From Zoogloea sp. (GTDB lineage: Bacteria > Pseudomonadota > Gammaproteobacteria > Burkholderiales > Rhodocyclaceae): a DNA stretch of 64,000 nucleotides. Both the position numbers and the translations under genes were made by a program. Location: assembly GCA_016720685.1 (NCBI GenBank), contig JADKKC010000005.1, positions 1 through 64,000 of the forward strand. Reading direction: 5' to 3'. The first letter of the stretch is position 1. Every line of letters starts with the position of its first letter. Shown here one piece after another: positions 43,330-51,404 of this stretch. Below the pieces are notes generated by a model that saw only the letters and a list, made by a program, of their open reading frames with translations, made no database searches and was not told where the DNA came from.

Positions 43330-43721
43330 GCCACGACGCTGCCTGGCTCGACGAACTCGCCTGGGACAAGGACGGCCTGATTCCCGCCATCGCCCAGGAT
43401 GCCGAAACCAATGATGTGTTGATGTTTGCCTGGATGAACCGAGACGCCCTGGCGCGAACGGTTGAAACGGGTGAGGCTGTATACTTTTCGCGTTCCCGCG
43501 GGCGACTGTGGCACAAGGGTGAAGAGTCCGGCCACACTCAAAAGATCCGCGAGATCCGCATCGACTGTGATAATGACGTGGTGCTTCTGAAGATCGAGCA
43601 GGTTGGCGGTATCGCCTGTCACACCGGGCGGCGCAGCTGCTTCTTCCAGAAATACCTCGCAGACGGCCGCTGGGAAGCGGTCGACCCGGTTCTCAAAGAC
43701 CCGAAGGACATATACAAATGA
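43326..43721 (+). CDS. hisI: Phosphoribosyl-AMP cyclohydrolase
   Basis: This 131-residue enzyme starts at GTG 43326. It has LMFAWMNRDALARTVETGEA, YFSRSRGRLWHKGEESGHTQ, the metal site IDCDNDVVLLKIEQVGG and zinc cysteines in IACHTGRRSCFFQK. It opens the adenine ring of PR-AMP. It is separate from hisE here, which overlaps by 4 bp. Confidence 0.96.
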   Translation: MSHDAAWLDELAWDKDGLIPAIAQDAETNDVLMFAWMNRDALARTVETGEAVYFSRSRGRLWHKGEESGHTQKIREIRIDCDNDVVLLKIEQVGGIACHTGRRSCFFQKYLADGRWEAVDPVLKDPKDIYK

Positions 43722-44044
43722 TCGATATCGAAGTGCTGCACCGGGTCGCCCAGACCCTTGCCGAGCGTAAGGAAGCAAGCCCGGATTCCTCTTATGTTTC
43801 CGGACTGTTCCACAAGGGGACTGACGCGATCTGCAAGAAGGTTGCCGAGGAGTCTGCCGAGGTCATCATGGCAGCCAAGGACAAGGACCTGCTGCACGTG
43901 GTGTGGGAGGTGACCGACGTGTGGTTCCACACGATGATTCTTCTGGCCCACTTCGACCTTACGGTCGATGACGTGCTTGCAGAATTCCGCCGCCGTGAAG
44001 GTGTGTCGGGCATTGACGAGAAAAATGCGCGAACCGCCAAGTAA
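43718..44044 (+). CDS. hisE: Phosphoribosyl-ATP pyrophosphatase
   Basis: This 108-residue all-helical MazG-like protein has VLHRVAQTLAERKEASPDSS, YVSGLFHKGTDAICKKVAEE and SAEVIMAAKDKDLLHVVWEV, then ELTDVWFHTMIL-like TDVWFHTMILLAHFDL. It hydrolyses PR-ATP to PR-AMP. Last his gene; hinT follows after 10 bp. Confidence 0.96.
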   Translation: MIDIEVLHRVAQTLAERKEASPDSSYVSGLFHKGTDAICKKVAEESAEVIMAAKDKDLLHVVWEVTDVWFHTMILLAHFDLTVDDVLAEFRRREGVSGIDEKNARTAK

Positions 44045-44054
44045 AGAGAGTCAG

Positions 44055-44402
44055 ATGCAGGATTGCCTGTTCTGCCGTATCGTGCGCGGAGAGATCCCCG
44101 CCGCTAAGGTGTATGAAGACGACGAGGTGCTGGCTTTCAACGATATTCAGCCTCAGCGTCCGGTGCACGTGCTGGTCATTCCTAAAAAGCACATTACCTC
44201 GCTGGCTCACGCCGGGCTTGAAGATGCGCCGGTGCTCGGCCGGATGCTGGCGGTGGCCAACCAGATTGCCGTCGATCAAGGAAGCACAGACGGTTTTCGG
44301 TCCATCATCAACACCGGTCGCGTGGGCGGGCAGGAAGTCATGCATGTGCACATGCACATTGTCGGTGGGCAGGAGCCTGTCGGGCCGATGCTTAAACGGT
44401 AG
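44055..44402 (+). CDS. hinT: HIT-family purine nucleotide hydrolase HinT
   Basis: This 115-residue HIT-domain protein begins QDCLFCRIVRGEIPAAKVYE and has the histidine triad in GQEVMHVHMHIVGGQEPVG. It hydrolyses adenosine phosphoramidates. ATG 44055 lies behind AAGAGAG. Its place between hisE and tatA is conserved in betaproteobacteria. Confidence 0.95.
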   Translation: MQDCLFCRIVRGEIPAAKVYEDDEVLAFNDIQPQRPVHVLVIPKKHITSLAHAGLEDAPVLGRMLAVANQIAVDQGSTDGFRSIINTGRVGGQEVMHVHMHIVGGQEPVGPMLKR

Positions 44403-44418
44403 TTTCTAGGAGAATTCA

Positions 44419-44643
44419 ATGGGCTCTTTCAGCATTTGGCATTGGCTGATCGTTCTGGTGATCGTCATGCTCGTGTTCGGTACCAAGAAGCTGCGCAACA
44501 TCGGGCAGGATCTCGGTGGTGCGGTTAAAGGTTTCAAGGACGGCATGCGCGAGGCTGATCAGGGCGGCGACGCCAGCCAGAAGATCGCCGATGGTGGCAA
44601 GCAGACCATCGACGCGGAAGCGCGGGAAAAGACTAAATCCTGA
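44419..44643 (+). CDS. tatA: Twin-arginine translocase subunit TatA
   Basis: This 74-residue protein has one membrane helix (SIWHWLIVLVIVMLVFGTKK), then the amphipathic LRNIGQDLGGAVKGFKDGMR. The FGxKKL hinge is present. TatA multimers form the pore for folded proteins. A strong ribosome site (TAGGAG) precedes the start. A terminator follows before tatB. Confidence 0.96.
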   Translation: MGSFSIWHWLIVLVIVMLVFGTKKLRNIGQDLGGAVKGFKDGMREADQGGDASQKIADGGKQTIDAEAREKTKS

Positions 44644-44666
44644 TTCCTTGCCCGCGACAGGCGCGG

Positions 44667-44699
44667 AAAAGGGGGGCGCATTAAGTCGCCCCTTTTTTT
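44667..44699 (+). terminator. Intrinsic terminator between tatA and tatB
   Basis: GGGGCG (44673-44678) pairs with CGCCCC (44687-44692), extended by flanking A/T pairs, with TTTTTTT next. It lies 50 bp before tatB in an otherwise continuous cluster, so it should raise tatA relative to tatBC. Confidence 0.8.
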
Positions 44700-44748
44700 G
44701 TTTGTGGCGCCTGTTTTTTTCCGGTGTTTCGAAACATAGGCGAATCGG

Positions 44749-45255
44749 ATGTTTGATATCGGTTTTTCCGAACTCATAGTCATCGGTATCGTGGCCCTGC
44801 TGGTGCTTGGCCCCGAACGGCTTCCCAAGGTTGCGCGTACCACAGGTCATCTGCTTGGTCGCTTGCAGCGCTATGTTTCCGACGTCAAGTCGGACATCAG
44901 CCGGGAAATGCAGCTTGACGAGCTGAAAAAGTTACAGGAAGAGGCGCGCCAGTCGGCGATGTCCTTCGAATCTTCGGTGCGCGGCGAGATGGCCGGCATC
45001 GAGAACGGTGTTACGTCCTCGCTGCAGTCGGCTTCGTCGGCGGTGGCCGACCTTGAAAACAGTCTCAAGGCACAGCCTCAGGACGCGACGCCCGTACCAA
45101 ATGACGCGCATGATGCCGCCGCCGAACTGCTCGACCGGCAACTGGCCGAAGCCGAAACCCACGCCGGCCCCGCGCCCTTCGCGGATCAGCCGGTCGTTGC
45201 CGAGGCGCCGAAATCCGTCGACGCCTCGCCCGAATCCAAGATCATCAAGTCATGA
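44749..45255 (+). CDS. tatB: Twin-arginine translocase subunit TatB
   Basis: This 168-residue protein starts FDIGFSELIVIGIVALLVLG followed by PERLPKVARTTGHLLGRLQR, the TatB membrane helix and amphipathic helix with the conserved glutamate in the membrane part. The tail is long, acidic and Ala/Pro-rich. It forms the substrate receptor with TatC. It overlaps tatC by 4 bp. Confidence 0.95.
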   Translation: MFDIGFSELIVIGIVALLVLGPERLPKVARTTGHLLGRLQRYVSDVKSDISREMQLDELKKLQEEARQSAMSFESSVRGEMAGIENGVTSSLQSASSAVADLENSLKAQPQDATPVPNDAHDAAAELLDRQLAEAETHAGPAPFADQPVVAEAPKSVDASPESKIIKS

Positions 45256-45995
45256 GTGCCCAGGAAGATACTTTCATTTCGCACCTGGTCGAGCTGCGCG
45301 ACCGTCTGCTGCGGGCCGTTGTCGCCATCGCAGTGGCCTTTGTCTGCCTGATGCCCTGGGCAGGCGAGATTTACGACATCCTCGCCCATCCGATGATGCA
45401 GGCGCTACCGGAGGGCACGCGCATGATCGCCACCGGTGTGGTGACGCCCTTCTTCGTGCCGATGAAGGTCACGCTGCTGGTGGCCTTTGTCGTGGCCTTG
45501 CCCTTTGTGCTTTACCAGGCCTGGTGCTTCATTGCGCCTGGGCTGTATGCCCACGAAAAGCGCCTTGGCTTGCCGCTGGTTATCGGCAGCACCATCCTGT
45601 TTCTGGCGGGCATGGCGTTCTGCTATTTCTTCGTGTTCGGCACGGTGTTCAAGTTCATTGCCCAGTTTGCGCCCAAGAGCATTACTCCGGCGCCTGACAT
45701 CGAGCAGTACCTGGCTTTCGTGATGTCCATGTTCCTGGCCTTCGGTATTACCTTCGAAGTGCCGGTGTTCGTGATCGTGCTGGTCAAGCTGGGCGTGGTT
45801 GACGTGCCCAAGCTGAAGGAGGCGCGGCCTTACGTCATCGTCGGTGCCTTCATCGTCGCCGCCGTGGTGACGCCGCCGGACGTCGTTTCGCAACTGATGC
45901 TGGCGATTCCCATGTGCCTGCTCTACGAACTGGGGATTTTCCTTGCCCGCTTCGTCACCAAAACGCGGGCCGATGCGGTGGCCGAAGAGAGCTGA
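45252..45995 (+). CDS. tatC: Twin-arginine translocase subunit TatC
   Basis: This 247-residue polytopic protein has about six membrane segments and the TatC signatures SHLVELRDRLLRAVVAIAVA, FVLYQAWCFIAPGLYAHEKR and ITFEVPVFVIVLVKLGVVDV, with VTPPDVVSQLMLAIPMCLLY. It recognises twin-arginine signal peptides. A terminator follows 30 bp after the stop. Confidence 0.97.
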   Translation: MSAQEDTFISHLVELRDRLLRAVVAIAVAFVCLMPWAGEIYDILAHPMMQALPEGTRMIATGVVTPFFVPMKVTLLVAFVVALPFVLYQAWCFIAPGLYAHEKRLGLPLVIGSTILFLAGMAFCYFFVFGTVFKFIAQFAPKSITPAPDIEQYLAFVMSMFLAFGITFEVPVFVIVLVKLGVVDVPKLKEARPYVIVGAFIVAAVVTPPDVVSQLMLAIPMCLLYELGIFLARFVTKTRADAVAEES

Positions 45996-46025
45996 GTCCG
46001 GGGCTGTGCAGGAGCAAAGCAGTTT

Positions 46026-46054
46026 AAAAAGGGCGTCCGGCGGACGCCCTTTTT
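46026..46054 (+). terminator. Terminator of tat cluster
   Basis: AAAAAGGGCGTCCG and CGGACGCCCTTTTT form a near-perfect hairpin with flanking A and T runs; it can work in either direction. Confidence 0.85.
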
Positions 46055-46181
46055 ACATGTAAGTGACCGTTCCTTGGTGCGGCAGGGGTGAGGGTGGCAG
46101 GTACGCTGGCGTGAACGGCACGCCACCTCGGGTTGCCGCTTCGCCTGCGCAAGCTATGGCCTGAAGAATATTCCGGGCAAG

Positions 46182-46211
46182 AAAACGGCCCACATTCTGT
46201 GAGCCGGTTTT
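46182..46211 (-). terminator. Probable terminator of PEP-CTERM gene
   Basis: On the minus strand AAAACCGGC and GCCGTTTT enclose a CACA/TGTG inner stem, about 30 bp past the stop of the PEP-CTERM gene. Confidence 0.55.
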
Positions 46212-46243
46212 GGCTGCGGGAGGCGTTGGCCCCCGGCGGGCAA

Positions 46244-46960
46244 TCAGTTCTTGCGACGACGGGATGCCGCCAGGCTCATCAGGCCAAGGCCCGCGAGGAG
46301 CATTGTTGCAGGCTCCGGCACGGCAGCCGGCAGGGCAGCTGGGGCAGGGCTGGGGAGCATGTAATTGATTTCGTTGGTGAATAGCGCCTGGCCTTGGGCT
46401 AAATCGACAAAGGTGTCGTTAAGGAAACCGTTGATGATCGTCTTGTCGCCGTTTCCGATGATGATCGCGTCATTCGTGTTGGCAAATTCGGCAGCGCTGA
46501 TGCCGCCTGTTTCTGCCATTCCCAGCGAGAAGAGGCCCCAGCCCGGGTTGTACAGCCCTACCGGGTTGGTGATGCCGGTTGCGAGCAGCGGATTGGAAAT
46601 GCTGAAGGACGTGATGTTGTTCTTACCCGTATAACTGGCGCCAAAAGCGGCGCCGGCGTTGGGACGCCAGTGGGCGAAAATGGCCTTGCCGCCGCCGGCA
46701 ACCCAGTTGGTCGTGGCCGATACCGCATCATCGTTCGCGCGGTTTTGGTTGAAGTTCACTACAAGATCCCAGCCGCCGGCGGTGATCTTGGTGACGAAGT
46801 CGGTTTCGCCGCTGGCGGTGGTGATCGTGTGGCTGGACGCGGCAAGGGCTGCGTCCATCGCGTCTACGCCAGTTGCGATATCACTCCAGTACAGAATTTC
46901 GGCAGCCTGGGCTCCGATGGCATATAGCGAAAGGCAGGCGGCGATTGTGATGTTTTTCAT
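46244..46960 (-). CDS. Secreted PEP-CTERM sorting-domain protein
   Basis: This 238-residue protein has an N-terminal signal (KNITIAACLSLYAIGAQAAE). The body has no recognised catalytic motif (WSDIATGVDAMDAALAASSH, NFNQNRANDD). The C-terminus is VPEPATMLLAGLGLMSLAAS then RRRKN, the Pro-Glu-Pro motif, hydrophobic helix and basic tail recognised by exosortase. It is therefore likely processed and attached to the cell surface or exopolysaccharide. ATG 46960 puts the signal first. Single-gene unit with its own terminator. Confidence 0.88.
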   Translation of the reverse strand: MKNITIAACLSLYAIGAQAAEILYWSDIATGVDAMDAALAASSHTITTASGETDFVTKITAGGWDLVVNFNQNRANDDAVSATTNWVAGGGKAIFAHWRPNAGAAFGASYTGKNNITSFSISNPLLATGITNPVGLYNPGWGLFSLGMAETGGISAAEFANTNDAIIIGNGDKTIINGFLNDTFVDLAQGQALFTNEINYMLPSPAPAALPAAVPEPATMLLAGLGLMSLAASRRRKN

Positions 46961-47548
46961 GGCTGTCAGTCCTGGAGTCAAAGGGGCTTGTTATGACTAA
47001 AGCAATTGACGTGCCAGTTCTATTTTTAGCATGAAAACGTATGTGAATTATGCTTTTGGCTGGAAATCTAAATTGCAAGTGACTTATGTTTTTGTCGTCG
47101 TGTAAAGAATATCGACGTGAAAATATGATGATTTGACAGGTTGCAGGCCAGCCATTTGGCACCGCTCAGTCAGAATCGGGCTGCATTTGATATTTTCGCG
47201 AAATTCGACTCGTCTTGAGGCGTTCTGTAGGGGCCGCTTCCGATCAAGTACCCGGTCGTCATGACGGCCTTCCTGAAAAGAAAAATCCCTGCTCGGCAGA
47301 CCATGCCAAGCAGGGATCGGGCTGATCCTGCGTGTCAAACCCCACAAGGGTGGTGGAGTTTGGGGACGCTGCCTATCCGCCTGGCATGCCGTGATTCGGC
47401 GAATTTGGCTTATACGTTAAACAGGGAATGTAGTGTTGAAATGCTTGGTAATTAAAGGAATTTTGGCTTTATATCCTGTTTTGTACCCGGTTTTGTGATT
47501 GCGGCCCTTCTCTGGCGGGTAAGTACTGATACGCCGGGTACGAATCCT
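46961..47548. other. Intergenic stretch with minus-strand terminator
   Basis: No credible gene is seen in these 588 bp. At 47281-47316 the minus strand has TCCCTGCTTGGC / GCCGAGCAGGGA around a short loop, followed by TTTTTC, an intrinsic terminator for leftward transcripts, perhaps from the resolvase remnant. Base composition drops around 46990-47110, next to the PEP-CTERM gene promoter side. Confidence 0.45.
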
Positions 47549-47697
47549 TCACCCCTTCGAGCAAGCCCGCTTCACGCTCGCCGCCGAAATGCCGAAGTGT
47601 TCGGCTGTTGCCTTGATGCTGGCGGAGTTCTCGGCACGCCAGGCCACCACGGCCACGTCGTCAATGGCCTTCGTCCGCCCCAGGTTCTTGCCGACGG
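47549..47697 (-). pseudogene. C-terminal fragment of a serine recombinase (resolvase)
   Basis: On the minus strand a 49-codon frame reads GKNLGRTKAIDDVAVVAWRA then ENSASIKATAEHFGISAASV and KRAC before the stop. This is the helix-turn-helix tail of resolvase-type recombinases. The catalytic domain is absent. The fragment begins exactly where the toxin fragment on the other strand begins, marking a rearrangement junction. Confidence 0.55.
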
Positions 47698-47844
47698 GTG
47701 ATCGGCTTCGACAACGAGCGGAGCAAGGGCGACCACCGCCACGATGGAGAAGCCGAAACGGCGTACCGTTTTATCAACGTAGCGACTTTGCTTGCTGACT
47801 TCTGGCAGGCCGTCGAGGATTTAGGGGGCGATGATGAAGCTTGA
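47698..47844 (+). pseudogene. C-terminal half of a DUF6516-type toxin
   Basis: The frame reads VIGFDNERSKGDHRHDGEAE followed by RFINVATLLADFWQAVEDLG, then stops. GFDNERxKGDHRH is the conserved heart of DUF6516 proteins, toxins paired with a small HTH antitoxin. The N-terminal half is missing here and appears on the minus strand at 49342-49428. Its stop overlaps the start of the antitoxin gene, as in an intact pair. Confidence 0.6.
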
Positions 47845-48199
47845 AATTCGAATTGCGGAGCCAATCAAGGTCATGCAAGCGCACCTTCTGGATCAAGCGC
47901 AGCGGGCGGATGCCGGAGAGGCTGTAGAGCCGCTGTGTGAAGTGGGTTTCGAGAACATGGCGCAGTTTGGCGGCGTCTTCACGCCAAAGCGCTGGGAACT
48001 GGTAGAGGCCTTGAAGGCGGCGGGGCCGCTTACAACCTACGCGCTTGCCAAGCACCTTGGCAGGCACTACAAAAACGTGCACCAAGACGTTGCGGCCCTC
48101 TGTGAATGGATGGTGATCGAGAAGAACGAAGACGGCCGTGTGTTCGTCCCATGGGATGAACTCGCTGTTATATGGCCGATTTCAAAGCTGGCAGCGTAA
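47831..48199 (+). CDS. HTH antitoxin-like transcription regulator
   Basis: This 122-residue protein has a MarR/HVO_A0114-like winged helix: FGGVFTPKRWELVEALKAAG, PLTTYALAKHLGRHYKNVHQ and DVAALCEWMVIEKNEDGRVF. Proteins of this kind are encoded directly after DUF6516 toxins and overlap them, as here with the truncated toxin. It looks complete, and may be kept as an orphan antitoxin. Confidence 0.65.
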   Translation: MMKLEIRIAEPIKVMQAHLLDQAQRADAGEAVEPLCEVGFENMAQFGGVFTPKRWELVEALKAAGPLTTYALAKHLGRHYKNVHQDVAALCEWMVIEKNEDGRVFVPWDELAVIWPISKLAA

Positions 48200-48271
48200 G
48201 GCTAGACAGCACAACGCCGGGACGTGCCCGGCGCTGGTCGTGTTGCCCGCATCGAGCAGGCGAACCGCGGG

Positions 48272-48565
48272 CTACCCCTGCAACGCCTTCACTGCCGCCT
48301 GCGGGTCATGCTGGAAGATGCGCAGCAACGCACGCGCCGGGCCGGTCGGGCGGGTGCGTCGTTGCTCCCAGTTCTCAACGGTGCGGCGAGACACGCCAAG
48401 CAGCGCAGCAAGCTCCTTTTGAGTCACGGCGGCCGCTTCACGAATGGCGTGCACGTCAGGGTCGGCAATGCTCGTTACCTTCAGGCCCGGCACGTCCTCG
48501 CCGCTGACGTGGGCAACCATTTCCTTTACCCCTTGCATGAGAGCGGCGAAGTCTTTTTCATTCAT
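48272..48565 (-). CDS. XRE-family antitoxin (NadS/HigA-like)
   Basis: This 97-residue protein ends with an XRE helix-turn-helix: IREAAAVTQKELAALLGVSR followed by RTVENWEQRRTRPTGPARAL and LRIFQHDPQAAVKAL. This is the pattern of antitoxins encoded 3' of RelE/HigB-like toxins. It overlaps the toxin gene by 8 bp. ATG 48565 (MNEKDFAALMQG) is preferred over a start six codons earlier. Confidence 0.82.
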   Translation of the reverse strand: MNEKDFAALMQGVKEMVAHVSGEDVPGLKVTSIADPDVHAIREAAAVTQKELAALLGVSRRTVENWEQRRTRPTGPARALLRIFQHDPQAAVKALQG

Positions 48566-48881
48566 GGCGAAGCACCCCTTCAATCAGTTTGGTCAGTTGC
48601 CGGGCCTGGTCCGGCGTCATGTCTTCCTGGTCGTTCTTGGCGTAGGCAAAAACCAGATAGACCACATCGGCCGCGGTGTACCAGTAGTAAATGACGCGGG
48701 CGCCGCCTCGTTTTCCACGGCCGGGCAGAGCCCATCGAAGTTTTCTCAAACCACCGGCCCCAGGTATGAGCGGGCCAGCGTCGGGACGTTCGATCAAAAC
48801 GGACTGTAGCCAGCGTAGATCATCGTCAGTCCAGTTGTCCCGGCGGAAGGCTTGAAAGGGAGTCAACTCTATGAAGACCAT
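48558..48881 (-). CDS. RelE/HigB2-type toxin
   Basis: This 107-residue protein has FIELTPFQAFRRDNWTDDDL, GAGGLRKLRWALPGRGKRGG and ARVIYYWYTAADVVYLVFAY then AKNDQEDMTPDQARQLTKLI. The GRGKRGGARVIYYW stretch is the mark of HigB2/RelE-like mRNA interferases. ATG 48881 gives the usual length; the longer frame upstream adds unrelated residues. Toxin first, antitoxin second, on the minus strand. Confidence 0.85.
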   Translation of the reverse strand: MVFIELTPFQAFRRDNWTDDDLRWLQSVLIERPDAGPLIPGAGGLRKLRWALPGRGKRGGARVIYYWYTAADVVYLVFAYAKNDQEDMTPDQARQLTKLIEGVLRHE

Positions 48882-49026
48882 ATCGGGGTCAAGCCTATAC
48901 GCTTGCAGCGTAGAAAACAATGCAGCAACAAACCGGGCTTCGAACTGGCGGGGGCTGCCGGCCCCCGGACGCCAGAAAGCACAACGCCGGGACATGCCCG
49001 GCGCTGGTCGTGAAGCTGGGGGCAAT

Positions 49027-49428
49027 CTACGCGGCCCGCTTCAGGTGCATGTCCACGTGAATATCATCGAAGGGGCACACCAGACCGCCGCGTTCGGTGC
49101 GCTCGAGTAGCCCCAGCTCCACCAGCACCCCGGCATCCTCATGGACGCGCTTCACGTCCCGCGCAAGCAGGCGGGCAAGCTCGCGCGCCGGCACTTCTCC
49201 GGCGCCTTGCAGGGCGTACAGCATCGCCCACCGCTTTTCGGTCAGACGCGAGAAGAACGCGGCCGGCGTCTCGAAGTTGAGGGTTTCGCCCTGGTAGGCA
49301 TCGGCGGCGAAGGCGTTCCGTGCCGCGGCGCGCAATGCAGCCCGCCGGCCGGACTCCACATAAACGAGGCGGTACTTGAAGCGGTGCCCAGAAGGCGGGA
49401 CCGGATCGGGCACCCGCCAGACCACCAT
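49027..49428 (-). pseudogene. Chimera: N-terminal toxin piece fused to an HTH antitoxin
   Basis: The first 29 codons (VVWRVPDPVPPSGHRFKYRL then VYVESGRR) match the N-terminal half of a DUF6516 toxin. From there the frame changes character to AALRAAARNAFAADAYQGET and LTEKRWAMLYALQGAGEVPA, ELARLLARDVKRVHEDAGVL, an HVO_A0114-like antitoxin. The missing toxin half is at 47698-47844 on the opposite strand. The open frame is intact, so a fused 133-residue product could be made; more likely this is the product of a rearrangement. Confidence 0.6.
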
Positions 49429-49625
49429 TAGACGTTAAACAAGGAGTTGCGGGCATCGGGCATTGAAAACAAAAGTATTTTTATTCTGGATGCTCATATT
49501 CATACCCGCTTTCATACCCGCAAAAGTTTCATGACTGCGATTTTACTTAGACCTCCCATTGTGCCAGCGTAACCGCTTTGATGCGAGGGAGCCGTTAGCA
49601 CATTGCTAACCGCAGTGCCCATAAC

Positions 49626-50474
49626 TCACTTACCACTCGCCTTCGCCCACGACAGGCGGCAAATCGCGACCTTGGAAATTGCCCTTATTACTGAATCCTT
49701 TTTGTATGCCTCTTTAGTCTCTCCATTTTTCATTAGTCTCTCGCGGCGTATGTCGGGACTGATCGCATGAATTTCCGCGAACAAGTCCTCACGCGACCCA
49801 ATGAATCTGAACTTGCCCGTAACGGGGTCCGAGGTTCGCAGAAAGTTTTTTCTGCCCTGTCTGCCATTCTTCGATTCTTGAACCGCCAACTTAACTGCGG
49901 CAATAAGGTTGCTGCCGACCTGTGATTCGGCAGAACGTTTATCGGTCGATTTGGCTTTGGCTTGCTTGGCAGTTTTGGTACCTAGACTAGGGTATTTCAA
50001 TTCGGTGTTGAGAAATGTCGTGTCATCAATGTTGCGAAACAGGAATACATCCAGCGGTATTTCTCGACCGCTTGGGTACTTTTGATTTGTATAGCGCACC
50101 ATCGCCACGCCGCCTTTGTTTTTAGCCTGCACCCAGCGGGTCATGGCGGAAACAAATTTTCGCTGGCGGCCTCCGTGTTCCAACCAGAACTGAATAGCGA
50201 CTCGACACCAGACCAGCGGGGTAATTGCGGTATCGCGCTGTAGTACCCCAAGTTTTCGGAGATGTTTTTGAAGGCCAGAGAAGACCTCAGACTGGTGGCG
50301 AGATAGTCTGCCATCGTCAACTTCACCAACGACGTATCCAACTGCAAGTTTGGTGACCTCAGGCCATGAGTGCTCTGCGCTTGCATCGCCGAAAAAAATC
50401 CAGGGCACAGCCTCCTCAATAGACCAGGTTGTCGCATCAAAATTGAGAGGAAATTTTTCCTCCTTATCGCTCAT
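49626..50474 (-). CDS. Hypothetical protein, 282 residues
   Basis: I do not recognise the family. The start is well supported by GGAGGG 7 nt before the ATG. It has a central basic part (KYPSLGTKTAKQAKAKSTDK) and a C-terminal basic region (DIRRERLMKNGETKEAYKKD); no membrane segment or signal is visible. Tryptophan- and charge-rich N-terminal half (TTWSIEEAVPWIFFGDASAE). An IS5-family element lies 19 bp upstream of the start, between the gene and any original promoter. Confidence 0.6.
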   Translation of the reverse strand: MSDKEEKFPLNFDATTWSIEEAVPWIFFGDASAEHSWPEVTKLAVGYVVGEVDDGRLSRHQSEVFSGLQKHLRKLGVLQRDTAITPLVWCRVAIQFWLEHGGRQRKFVSAMTRWVQAKNKGGVAMVRYTNQKYPSGREIPLDVFLFRNIDDTTFLNTELKYPSLGTKTAKQAKAKSTDKRSAESQVGSNLIAAVKLAVQESKNGRQGRKNFLRTSDPVTGKFRFIGSREDLFAEIHAISPDIRRERLMKNGETKEAYKKDSVIRAISKVAICRLSWAKASGK

Positions 50475-50496
50475 AGAGCCCTCCTGGCAAACCTAG

Positions 50497-51400
50497 GGCC
50501 TGTTCTCAATTAAGCCAACCAGACGAAAGCGCAAGCGAGATGAACGAAGGACAGGAATGACTGTGCGAGTTTGTCGTAGCGCGTGGCGATGCGTCTGAAT
50601 TGCTTGATGCGACAGAAGAAGCGCTCGATCAGATTGCGGTCCTTGTAGATATGGCGATCGAAAGTTCGTTGATTGATTCGGTTGGACCGCGGCGGGATGA
50701 CAGCCTGGCTGCCCTGTGCAGCGATGGTTTGGACAAAGGCGTCCGAATCGTAACCCTTGTCCGCGATGACAAATTCGGCTGGCTGATCCTTGATCAGCGC
50801 TTCCGCCTGCTCGATGTCGGATATCTGTCCTGCCGAGAGAATCACGCGCACGGGATTGCCCAAGGCATCGACCGCCACATGCAGTTTGGTCGTCAGCCCC
50901 CCTCGCGAGCGACCGATTTCCTGAAAGCCGGCTTTTTTTTGGCGCCTGCCGAGTGCTGGTGGGCACGTACGATCGTGGAGTCAATGAACAAGTGCTCCAG
51001 GTCGGCATCGCCCCGCAAGGTCGTGGCCACACGCGCCCAAACACCTGTCTCGCGCCAACGGGAGAAGCGTACGAATGTGCGATGCCAATGCCCGAGTTCG
51101 AGGGGTAGATCGCGCCACGGGCTACCGGTACGCATGATCCAAAGAACGGCCTCGACGAAACGCCGATTATCCTTGGCCGTACGGCCCGGATCACTGGCCT
51201 TGCCAGGCAATAGCTCTTCAATGCGCTCCCACTGGTCATCGCGCAACATCTTCCGATCCATCCTGTCTCTGCCCAAAAGTCAGGATATGACCATATTTCA
51301 TTCACTGTGAACAGCCCCTTGCTATGTCTTTGACTGTAAACGAATTTTTCAACCAATATCTCATATGGCATTGCTACGTTCAACTGATTGAGAACAGACC
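50497..51400 (-). mobile_element. IS5-family insertion sequence (IS427-like), about 904 bp
   Basis: Terminal inverted repeats are GGCCTGTTCTCAATT at the left end and GGTCTGTTCTCAATC as read from the right end (two mismatches in 15). The element is flanked by CTAG on both sides (50493-50496 and 51401-51404), a 4-bp target duplication. It encodes one transposase through a -1 frameshift. Ends are intact, so it may be mobile. Confidence 0.85.
50510..51276 (-). CDS. IS5-family transposase OrfAB (programmed -1 frameshift)
   Basis: OrfA (51276 to 50893) begins MGRDRMDRKMLRDDQWERIE, with PWRDLPLELGHWHRTFVRFS and the first catalytic Asp in LFIDSTIVRAHQHSAGAKKK. A run of eight A (50933-50940 on the complement) follows, where a -1 slip continues into OrfB with GGLTTKLHVAVDALG, the second Asp in FVIADKGYDSDAF and the Glu in DRNLIERFFCRIKQFRRIAT. 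Slippage on A-runs is normal in this IS group. OrfB stops at 50510, inside the left inverted repeat. Confidence 0.88.
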
Positions 51401-51404
51401 CTAG

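Noticed and set aside
50893..50940. Counting the transposase frame break among the sequencing errors
   Set aside because: An A8 slip site at this point is the normal programmed -1 frameshift of IS427-like elements.
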